A DNA stretch of 64,000 bases from assembly GCA_002099365.1 (NCBI GenBank), contig MSED01000005.1:1736001-1800000 (forward strand), given 5' to 3'. Position numbers and translations under genes: made by a program. Below, in pieces: positions 56,031 through 64,000 of this stretch. The DNA comes from Phialophora verrucosa. Its lineage: Eukaryota; Ascomycota; Eurotiomycetes; Chaetothyriales; Herpotrichiellaceae. The number at the start of each line of letters is the position of its first letter. The first letter of the stretch is position 1. The notes below the pieces were generated by a model. That model worked only from the letters and a program-made list of their open reading frames with translations, was not told where the DNA came from and searched no databases.

Positions 56031-56968
56031 ATGTCGGGGCACATCATTGGAATCTACGAACCCGGCCCCGACAACGGCCTGCCATGGGCGCAAGAAACCA
56101 CCCCACCCGCGATGTTTAGAGAGTCCGTTTCGACGCGGTCGATGTTCTCCACATGGGAAAATTCATCGTCACCCCGGACGGCCACTTTAGCATTGGCGCC
56201 GTGAACGGCGTCAGTCTGGCCAATCGCTTCGAACACATCGTCAAGATCGCCCGCTGGATGAACCCGGACATCAAAATCATCGCCGAGCAGATGTACAGCG
56301 GCGACGAGGGCTTCGACGTTCTGGAGAAAGACCACATGAAGACTGCGGCCATGGTGAACCTCCACACGGACTCGATCCGGGATTTCCTCCGGACGCGGCA
56401 GGCCAAGCCCGACATCACGTACAAAGGGAAGACCATCTCCCTGCGCATCGACGGCTACAACGTCGACCACGAAGGCTGTACGGTCTGCGCATGCACCAAG
56501 GACGTGCTGAGCCAAGTGCGCACCAAGGTCGACGAGCTCACCAAGCACGACGCCCAGCACCGGCCCTTCATCGTCGGGATCACACCCTGCAGAGCCTTCA
56601 AAGTCCATCTTGACAGCTCCATGGCCAGCTCCTGTGACTTCGTCAACATGCAGCGCTATTCCGGTGGCTTCGGCACGTTGCCAGAATCCTACCTGGCCAA
56701 AGGCGCCATTGAGGGCCTCGACCCCGCCAAATTGACCTACAGCATCGAAACCGAGACTCCGAGCAACAACGCCCTGGCGAACAACACCATCGACTTGATC
56801 GCGAAGGCGCCTTGGACAGATGTCCACGGCAAGAAGGTCGCCGGGATCCGGACCTGGCGCCTCGGCTCGAAATGGGAGTTTGAGAATCTGATGCAGGTCT
56901 GGCTGGACAACCTCGTCCCCGATACGGACCGGGTCAAGCAGGAATGGAAGAAGCATGGAGGAGCTTGA
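56031..56968 (+). pseudogene. GH18-like glycoside hydrolase gene with an N-terminal frameshift
   Basis: The main frame is open from 56153 (MGKFIVTPDG) to 56968, 271 residues. It resembles family-18 glycoside hydrolases: KIIAEQMYSGDEGFDVLEKD, then RIDGYNVDHEG, which is the DGxDxDxE catalytic motif with Asn in place of the first inner Asp (residues 100-107 of this frame; catalytic Glu107 kept), and SCDFVNMQRYSGGFGTLPES. The expected first strand (MSGHIIGIYEPGPDN) lies upstream in another frame from 56031. The two frames meet at AGAGAG (about 56118-56123), where an extra GA would explain the shift, and the second frame then reads VRFDAVDVLHMGKF. So this is a recent frameshift, a sequencing error, or a gene that starts late. 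No signal peptide is seen. Chitin or chitobiose substrates are only guesses. Confidence 0.6.
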
Positions 56969-58123
56969 CGCGCGGCAAGCGGGCCTAACATCGCATGAGG
57001 CACCTGTCGTGCGAGCGATCGATAGTAGTCGAGGAGCTTCCTGTCGCATATCTACAGCCCTCGATAAGTTTATAACCTGACGGGTTCCCCGAGCAAACCT
57101 CTCCCGGGCGGGTCGGACAGCCAATGCTTGTTGCTCCAAAGTTGGCTTGAAGCTTCCAATTCAGGTTGTTTACCGAAGCAGAGTCAATGTGCATCTCCCA
57201 GTCAAAACCGCTCAATGCAGCGGAAGATGTTAGCCCTGAACATTCAATGGTTTCTAGCACTAAACGTCTGGAACTGCCGCAGTATGCCCGATGAATCGGA
57301 CGAGGAAAGCCATGGTATCGTTCAAGTCAAAATAACAGGTAGGGCATAAAAGTCACAAGTCACTTTTGGAGCTTGTTGCTAATAAAATGAATCATCGAGT
57401 TGATGAAGGCAAGGGTACCCGGTCGATACTGAAAGTTGTTGGTTTTCACAGATAGGAACGCCCGAACTGGATGCACGTGACACATGCACGTGACAGCGCA
57501 TCTGCGCACCAATCAAAGCAACCGCCAAGATGTTAGCGTGAGATTTGTGTCGGTAATTCATTCCTGCTACGCTTTGCTCCTCAGGATTTACTTGGTCTCG
57601 GCCTGCACAAGGCATGATTGTCCAGAAGTCCAGGAGATTGAACTGGTGAGGTAGAGCCTATGGCGGGGCCGCTCTGCTCTTGGCAGTGGAGGGGGAAATA
57701 CTAGCTTACCATGGCAGATTCCTCGTCTAACAATCTTCGCTGTCTTCCATCGCTTATCTCGAGTCCCCAATAGCTCGAAGGTGCAAGGGTGAGCTAATGA
57801 CAAGCTTTCCGGAACAGAATGGCGCGTTGAAGTCTGGAGCGGCAGGTAAGTGAGGATGGGTCGAGACCGCACACTTTCAGAGCGCTGGCCTCTTCTTATT
57901 TGTCCGGCTACGGTGCACCTCGTATTCCACAGGGAGTTGAATGCAACTCGTTCAGCTCGTCCGTCCGTCCCAGCCTCAGCCAGGTATTAGGTCACACCTT
58001 CTAGACCTGTCCTGCGCTTGGCCAGCAATATGAATCCCCCCTCTTATCTATAGATACTATATTCTCCCAACTAACTAAGAGAATCCCTGGCAATCGCCAG
58101 AGTCCTGGGTCACCGTTCGGAAG
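56969..58123. other. Intergenic region with a repeated CACGTG element
   Basis: About 1.15 kb upstream of the RING protein gene. It has no credible ORF. A doubled E-box (listed separately) is the one notable feature. Confidence 0.45.
57471..57495. promoter_or_regulatory. Doubled E-box-like element
   Basis: ATGCACGTGACA occurs twice in direct orientation, 13 bases apart in register. The core CACGTG is the palindromic site of bHLH factors (and of Cbf1/Pho4-like proteins); CACGTGAC is the Cbf1-type extension. It lies about 630 bp before the RING protein start. Binding is not shown. Confidence 0.35.
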
Positions 58124-60924
58124 ATGAAGAATCTCCTCAATCGTCTCAAGAAGAAGGAGAGATCGAGCAATAGCAAAATCTTCGAATATGAGTCCTCCGA
58201 GGCTGACCGCATGGGCACGAAGATGCCCGAGGATGCACACAGTGTTGGAAAAAGCCCTCCCAAGCGCAGTTCCCACAACCAAACGGTAGTTGCAACGGAT
58301 ACCACGGCCGTTGCAACACATTCGGGCTTCAACGATTGGCTCACGAGCTTCACTCCTGCAGATCCGACGGGGGCAGAGCTTCCAGATACGATTAAACCCG
58401 CTGTCGTTGCAGAACTCTACACCGAGCAAACTCCCATCGTTGAGCTACAGTATGTTGATCAGGGTGCGTATTACACCACGCTATCTCGGACCAGTGGAGC
58501 TGATTTGGTGAAGTGGATGAAACTGACCTGATGACCGTCAATTTGTATGGACTTCGCAGACGCAGCGATGCCAAAAATTTCACGGCTAGGTTGTTGATAC
58601 CTATATACTTTACGTTGGAGCAGTTGAATGAACTTCTCGAGACCAACGGTAATTGGAGTGGCCGAGCAGCTTCTCGCACTGCACTCTAACCTGTGATCAG
58701 GTTTCCAACCGATGCTTGCTGCACAGCGACAGGGTGCTCGGGATTTCAAAGTTGACAAAGCAACCGACTACTGGACAGTGATGGTCATCAACGGTCCCTC
58801 TGCGCACTCGAAGAAAAGCGTGCTCCGCATCAACCAGAATGATATATTCTCAGCCTACATCAAACGTCTACAAAAAGTGAGAGTAGAGTGCCGCGACTCC
58901 TCGCTGATTATCAATGACGACGAGATGAGGATATCGTTCAAGCGTACTTTACGCCTGCCGGATGACGATAAGACCTACGACCTGCCCAGTGAGTTCGGAA
59001 ACATCTCACTATTTAATGTGTCGAGCTTCGCAAACCGGCTTTCCGAGACCAAAAACGCCAATCTGATCGACATTGCCAAAAAAGGCGGAGTCTTTCTTCC
59101 ACTCTATCAGCGTGAGGCTACTTGGCTCGCCTTTTCGGCAACCGATCAGGGAAATCCATTTGCAATTCGCGTCTTCGTCGGTGGTGTCAACGCCGTCTCC
59201 GGTCGCCCTTGGAACGCTCCCAGGAATGCAGAGAGTCAAGATTATGTGACCGTACCGGTCCAACGGTGGCTGGATGGAATCGTAGTAGACCGCAAAACGG
59301 TCCGCCAGTTCGTTGCCATGCCGCTCGGAAGTGGGTACTCGGTTGAAAAACAGATAACTGGCGAGGAGAAGATGGGAGGCTTTCAGATCGAGATCATTCC
59401 CTCCGGCCCACCAATCACTCTGGCACGGTCTCAACAGGACCACGGTAAGCTCAATCTGGCATCGACGCCTGCAGGAGAGGGATTGATTCCGGGCGACGTG
59501 CTGGAGGTATCGGCAGCATACCCTCTCACGCGTTCAAATCCATCTCAGCATGGATCTTCGCATCTTCCTAATGGCTGGTCAACAACCAACCCACATTCTC
59601 CTCTTCTAAGGAATTTCTATTTCCAAGGCCTTGCCAAAAACCCGATGGACGGCGAAATTGCCCAATGGAGGCCAGGCGCAAAGATCCATATGACCGCTAT
59701 CTACAATCTGACTCTGTACCTGAGATTTTGCGATGAGCAGAATCCACAACACCTGATAGCGGAAACCGAGGTAGAATGCGCACCGTGGAGTAATCTACTT
59801 GCGACAATCGATGGACTTCACGGCACCAAGCTGTTCCGATATGAAAGTGGTTACTATCTCTACAATGGCGAGCTCGTTAACAAACTTCCCATCAGCGAAC
59901 AGGACCTGAAAGACGGCGACGTTTTATTCATTCACTGTCGCCGGAGAAGCCCTATAGCGCCCAATCAAATTGTATACGAAGATTCATACAGCTACGGCGG
60001 AGGCCACAGCGAATCGATCGAATGCCAGTCAATGCAGCAAGGTGGCGGAGCTCAGATTAAATCCCGGCCGCCCGGATGCCACGTGGGTTTCGCAGCCGGA
60101 GCTGGTCTTCGCCGGCCGCCCGGATGGGACATGAGTATCGCAGCGGGAGCTCGTCTTCGGCAGCAGATTTACAGGGACTACTGGCCTCCTGAAATCTGGC
60201 GACCACAAGATAGTGTCCTTGTGCCTATCCAAATCCTGAATTCGGTTGCTTTCGAGAGCGTCACGGGAATGCTTGCACCGCCGACCCCAATCACCGTCGA
60301 TGCTTACATTCAGGCAGGAATCCCTTTCCATTCGACCAGTGACGAACATTTGGAAGCTGCCTCCGTGCACGTCCCGCAGCCCTTTAAGGGCATCAAGTCT
60401 ATCGGACACCTGGATGGTGAGGGCGGCAGTATCATTCCTGGGACGTCGCTGGCAGGCAGCGGCGGAAGAGTAGCCTGCACGATTTGCAGACGCAACTTAT
60501 GTGATTGCATGTGAGTTGGACTCATTTCCACCCCTCATTCCACTTCCGACAGAGAGCTTACTGACCATCTTTCCTCAGTCTCCGCCCATGCAATCACACA
60601 TTCTGCTCTTCTTGTGTGCTTCAGACTATGGCAAATCTGCATCCGCCCAGCCCCGCACACTGTAGATTGTGTGGCACGCAAGTTGATCGACTCCTTGGCT
60701 TTTCCGCGCCCATGGCTCTCCCAGGCCAGGAGACAATCGACCTGAACAAGACAGTGGTGAATGTGCTTCCTCCGGTGGCGGGCAGGGAAGCTTTCAGGCC
60801 GAGGGTACCTGAACTGGACTCTGTTACGCCTGCACCGGTGAACTATCCAAGTGTCCCTTACCCACCAGACTTCCCTCAAGCGAAACCTTATCCACCAGGC
60901 CTATACCCAGCGGAGCTACCGTAG
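58124..60924 (+). CDS. Fungal WLDG/AAGG-type protein with a C-terminal RING finger
   Basis: Four exons, 58124-58463, 58514-58648, 58701-60510 and 60579-60924, encode 876 residues. Introns are 50, 52 and 68 bp; each joint is in frame, and the first avoids a stop in the unspliced frame. The N-terminal 130 residues are polar. The middle carries text shared by many fungal proteins of unknown role: QRWLDGIVVDRKTVRQFVAM, then PLGSGYSVEKQITGEEKMGG (about residues 340-390). A possible ubiquitin-like segment follows near 510-570 (LYLRFCDEQ...LYNGELVNKL...DLKDGDVLFIHCR). Residues 614-645 are a 16-residue unit repeated twice, ending in AAGA. A C3HC4 RING lies at 751-793: C751-x2-C754-x11-C766-x-H768-x2-C771-x2-C774-x15-C790-x2-C793. 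The tail is Pro/Tyr-rich. E3 ubiquitin ligase activity is inferred from the RING only. Confidence 0.82.
60065..60160 (+). repeat. 48-bp in-frame tandem duplication inside the RING protein gene
   Basis: Two adjacent 48-bp units (60065-60112 and 60113-60160) encode RPPGCHVGFAAGAGLR and RPPGWDMSIAAGARLR. The first 14 bases are identical and 9 of 16 residues match. The second unit keeps the MSIAAGARLRQQIYRDYWPP context expected for this fungal family, so the first unit is probably the added copy. Confidence 0.85.
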
Positions 60925-61441
60925 TCCAGGTAAGAGAAGCCTGACGCAATCCCAAGTGAATAGCTTGAACTATGACCAGCAAACAACGCGAGTCGGGATG
61001 ACAATTCAGTGTCGTCGGTACTTTGTGTAGCACCGTGCAAGATGCTGTAATTATCTGCCACTTCCATTGAATACGGCGGCGTTTCGGTATCACATCGCGA
61101 TCTCTGTCATAGAAGGAGCATGCATCAGGGTCCCCGTATTTGACGCTCTACCGGCGGGTTAGTCAGGACTTCCTCTTTCTCTCATGAGCTGGAGGAGTGT
61201 GTCACGTTCCTGTCGGCGGAACGAAGACCGGAAGGCTGAAGAATGCCGGCAAAACTTCGGATACAGACCTTTGTTTACCTCTGGTCGTCGTCACAATGTA
61301 GCTCGCTGGGCGCAATCCAATACATATGGAGAGGGCATCACGGTCCCAAATCAGCCGAATATCGCACCTGTTACCGACGCGTAGCAGGGTTATCATCACC
61401 AGAACCGCACACAATACTTCGTCAGCTAGGATAGAAGAACA
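60925..61441. other. Intergenic region before SOS7
   Basis: About 520 bp with the RING protein 3' end and the SOS7 promoter. Nothing else is recognised. Confidence 0.45.
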
Positions 61442-62383
61442 ATGCCATCCGTTGACTATTACTCTTCCACGCTCGCGACGCTGCGCGCCCAACAAGCCGC
61501 GCAACCACTCTCGATCCTCGCGCTCGCGGAGCCCATAACCACAACCACGTCACCAGGCGAAACGCAGCAGCCTCAAGCAGCGTCTCGCGCTACACCCCGC
61601 CCATCAGACGGGCTCTCCACCTCGGAAGCCGACTCCTCATCCGCCTCCCTGGCCCTCACGCCCGCGACCCTGGCGGCCGACCTAACGCACTACAAGGACC
61701 TGTTCTCCAAGCTCCGCTTCAGCTACCTCGAACAGGTCACCAAGGAGAAATACCTGCGCAGCATCGTGGGCGATCCACCCCTGCTGGTCAGCCATGGCGA
61801 CAATCTCGCGCTGGAGCAGCACCTGGCGACTATGAAGCAGGAGCTCAAGGCCAAGAAGGGGGAGGTCGACGCCTTGGTCGCCGCCATGGAGGAGCGCGCG
61901 CGGGACGTCGCGCTGCGATACGACGCCCTGAACGCCGACATGGATGTGTTGGAACGCGTACCCCTCGAGATCCAGGTGCTGAGGCAGCAGATCCAGGGAT
62001 TACATGCCGAAATTGCCGCCCGGCGGGGCATCGGGGAGCACGACGATCCCACGTCCGCCGACCCGAGAATGAACATGTCGTTGGCCGGGACGGAGGAGGC
62101 CCTCGCGGCCCAGAGGGCCAGGAACGCCGAGATCGATCGCCTGATTGCCGATCTGCAGGCGCAGATGCCGGGCAGGGTGCGGGACGTGGAAAAGATGGAC
62201 CGTGAGTTGGCCGAGGTGGAGAGGAGGCGGAACGAAGCCACGAGGTTGGCGGTCGAGGGCAGACGGAGGAGAGAAGAACAAGGCGGGAGGGACGAGATGG
62301 AGGAGCTGGGCCGGTGGTATCGGGCCAGTGAGAGTGTCATGAAGGGCGTGCTGGGCGGGGGTGTAGAAGGCAGGGTCACGTAG
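61442..62383 (+). CDS. SOS7: Kinetochore protein Sos7-like
   Basis: A single exon of 313 residues (MPSVDYYSSTLATL). The conserved block at about residues 80-115 (ADLTHYKDLFSKLRFSYLEQ, then VTKEKYLRSIVGDPPLLV) is the Sos7 signature. From about 125 to 295 the sequence is a long coiled coil, rich in Glu, Arg, Ala and Leu (LEQHLATMKQELKAKKGEVD; DRELAEVERRRNEATRL). The N-terminus is low-complexity. In S. pombe, Sos7 is part of the Mis12/Spc7 (KMN) assembly at the centromere, partnering Kre28-like protein and Spc7. Length fits. The call rests on the signature block. Confidence 0.82.
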   Translation: MPSVDYYSSTLATLRAQQAAQPLSILALAEPITTTTSPGETQQPQAASRATPRPSDGLSTSEADSSSASLALTPATLAADLTHYKDLFSKLRFSYLEQVTKEKYLRSIVGDPPLLVSHGDNLALEQHLATMKQELKAKKGEVDALVAAMEERARDVALRYDALNADMDVLERVPLEIQVLRQQIQGLHAEIAARRGIGEHDDPTSADPRMNMSLAGTEEALAAQRARNAEIDRLIADLQAQMPGRVRDVEKMDRELAEVERRRNEATRLAVEGRRRREEQGGRDEMEELGRWYRASESVMKGVLGGGVEGRVT

Positions 62384-62870
62384 ACTTGGATCGTGTGTGT
62401 GTGTGAATGCAGGTAAGAGACAAAAACATGATGACTTTATGTGACGGAAGAGGGAGCAGAACAACAACCGAAACACGGACACGGACACGGACACAATGAT
62501 ACCCCAGGGTAAGAAGATAGGAAACGGCACACTGCCATTATCGGAATCATCTGATGACGGACTCTGATTTTGAAAAGGGCCTGGTCCGGACGCTCTTTTC
62601 TTATCTCGCTATCACTAGCTGAAACCAAGACCAGCTTTTGGACTTCCCGAATTTCTTGATGCCGTTGCTGCATATGTCATGATCTTGACTCGAGAGCGAT
62701 TTCGATGACCTTTCCCACGGCTCCGTTGCGGGGATCCTCACTTTCCTTCCGCTGGGCACTGGTCTTAAGACCGGTTCGATCCGCTCAGGTCGACCAGTAT
62801 CGTGACCGTCAAGCCTGGCAGGGACACTTGATCATCTCCCGCATTCGACAGTGTCATGACGAGACCAGAT
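62384..62870. other. Intergenic region between two converging genes with simple repeats
   Basis: About 490 bp between the SOS7 stop and the uS4 stop. It contains a (GT)n run (about 62393-62405) and three and a half ACACGG units (62473-62494). No gene is seen. Confidence 0.5.
62473..62494. repeat. Hexanucleotide repeat (ACACGG)3.7
   Basis: Three perfect ACACGG units followed by ACAC, in the 3' flank of SOS7. A simple minisatellite; no function is implied. Confidence 0.8.
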
Positions 62871-63719
62871 CTACTCCTCATCCTCGCCGCCCTCCTCATC
62901 ACCGCCGTCGCCCTTCTCCGCGGCCTTGGCCTTCTTCCTCCTAACACGACCAGGTCGGCCGCCGCCGAACGGACTCGTCAGGGCAAAGTCGATGTGCTTC
63001 TGGCTGTCGAGTCGGACCACAAAACTGGGCACGTTGACGATCTGCTTGCCGACACGGATGTGACGCTGCTTGATCAACACACGAGCGTGGTGGATTGACT
63101 TGGCCAGACCGAGCTTGTACACGCAGGTCTGCAGGCGGCGCTCCAAGAAATCCTCGACCTTGAGCGCGAGCACGTAATCGAGCTTCATGCGCGATTCGTC
63201 GAGCACGCCAACGCGGACGAGACGGCGAATGAGGGCGTTGCCTTCGAAAAGACGCTTGGGGTCCTTCTCGTCGAGGGTCAGGAGTTGACTGCATGTACAT
63301 TGTCCATATCAGTAAACCGTTGTGTATATGGGGCTTCTTTGACGCCTTCTCCGCAGCGGCAGACAGACAAACGAGAGCGGACGGGGGATATTCATAGCAT
63401 ACCGGGCAGCACGACGAATCTTGGACAGAGTAAGCTGGACGCGCCAGACTTCGCGCTTGTTGCGCAAGCCATATTCGCCGACGATCTTGAGTTCGGAATC
63501 ACTGTGGGTGCAAAGGTCAGGACGGATATCTCAGACATGAAGCACAGGCAAGCTGATGCTCAGTGGCCAGGATATGATTTTCAGACGTACAGACGGGCAG
63601 ATTCGAAGGCTGCGAAAATATGTCAGTCGTGTTGTTCGAGAGCGGTCAATCGAGCTCGAGGGCAGTCACTTACGTCGACGAGGGACCTTGTAGGTCTTGG
63701 AGTAGGACCGCGGCGCCAT
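62871..63719 (-). CDS. RPS9: 40S ribosomal protein uS4 (S9)
   Basis: Four exons, 63719-63674, 63609-63591, 63501-63403 and 63288-62871, encode 193 residues. Exon 2 is a 19-nt microexon (PFESAR). Introns are 64, 89 and 114 bp. The start MAPRSYSKTYKVPRRPFESA is the canonical eukaryotic uS4. KREVWRVQLTLSKIRRAAR and LTLDEKDPKRLFEGNAL follow, then the S4 RNA-binding domain (about 105-170; DYVLALKVEDFLERRLQTCV; RHIRVGKQIVNVPSFVVRLD). The tail is basic, then acidic (GDGGDEEGGEDEE). It binds 18S rRNA in the 40S body near the mRNA entry channel and is a fidelity protein. The gene is head-out at the right edge of the window. Confidence 0.97.
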
Positions 63720-64000
63720 GATTGCAACAGAGTTTGCGCAATCGAGGTGGTCGACGCAATCTAGAGACCAGTTGTCGAGCTGGTTGAAGTTGCAGTTCTG
63801 CGGTTTGATGAAAATGCCGTGCGTACAGTTTGAGTGGGCTTTCGCAGTCTTGGCCGCACAAAACAATTTGTGGGTCCAGCCTTGGCGTTTTCCGAGGGCA
63901 ACTGCAGCGGGCACAACCACACGACACCAATACAGCAGCGAAATATCTTGGAATTGCGCAGCGACGATTAATCCCACCACCACCGACACGTCTCCTCGAT
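63720..64000. promoter_or_regulatory. Upstream region of the uS4 gene
   Basis: The last 281 bases hold the proximal promoter and leader of the uS4 gene. A pyrimidine-rich stretch occurs on the minus strand close to the start, as in many ribosomal protein genes. Nothing more specific can be claimed. Confidence 0.4.

Noticed and set aside
56054..57139. 361-codon minus-strand ORF over the GH18-like gene
   Set aside because: It lies fully antisense to the frame carrying the GH18 motif. It is Arg/Val/Asp-rich in the way shadows of high-GC coding regions are, and it has no domain.
62771..62785. tRNA T-loop-like word GGTTCGATCC
   Set aside because: The flanking bases pair over only three positions and no acceptor, D or anticodon arm can be built around it.

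Overview
The window is a stretch of a filamentous ascomycete (Pezizomycotina) nuclear genome. Genes carry short GT-AG introns, mostly 43-120 bp, some with a clear fungal branch site (TACTAAC in the SNX3 gene). Intergenic gaps are long, and the proteins (GtaA-type glutaminase, secreted L-amino acid oxidase, Sos7, PUF/RRM protein, FUSC-family membrane protein) are of fungal type. The class cannot be fixed from sequence alone. A eurotiomycete (black-yeast-like) or dothideomycete is my guess. I support 21 intact or nearly intact protein genes (one cut by the window edge), one GH18-like gene with a frameshift, one HET-domain fragment and one weak ORF. I found no convincing tRNA, rRNA or intact transposon.

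Layout. 0-8.4 kb is dense: a PXA-PX sorting nexin (cut by the left edge), a RING-like/ankyrin-type protein, an ACOT13-like thioesterase, ERB1 (ribosome biogenesis) and RAD52 (recombination). 9.5-11.8 kb is a secreted L-amino acid oxidase with a prodomain. 13.6-15.8 kb holds IWR1 (RNA polymerase II import) and a conserved fungal protein of unknown role, tail to tail. 15.85-21.3 kb is a 5.5-kb gene-poor stretch with only ambiguous coding relics. 21.3-24.8 kb is a Jsn1/Puf2-like RNA-binding protein. 28-29.7 kb is a two-Myb Teb1/Tay1-like telomere-repeat binding protein. 31.3-35.5 kb holds SNX3/GRD19 and POL5, divergent. 36.6-40.1 kb is an eight-exon FUSC/ArAE membrane protein. 41-45.5 kb holds a secreted glutaminase A and a bZIP regulator. 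47.9-53 kb holds an acyl-CoA dehydrogenase and a nitrilase (divergent), then a RIM2-like mitochondrial carrier. 53-57 kb is decayed ground: a HET-domain scrap, a small orphan gene and the frameshifted GH18-like gene. 58-64 kb holds an unusual large fungal protein ending in a RING finger, the kinetochore protein SOS7 and the four-exon gene for ribosomal protein uS4 (RPS9).

How the genes work together. Most are unlinked housekeeping functions: ribosome assembly (ERB1, POL5, uS4), genome maintenance (RAD52, Teb1-like, SOS7) and endosomal sorting (SNX3, PXA-PX). The accessory genes lean towards nitrogen scavenging and catabolism (L-amino acid oxidase, glutaminase, nitrilase), but they are spread over 40 kb and do not form a cluster. 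The best candidate for something little described is the 876-residue RING protein at 58.1-60.9 kb, whose body belongs to a fungal family without assigned function and which carries a fresh 48-bp in-frame tandem duplication.
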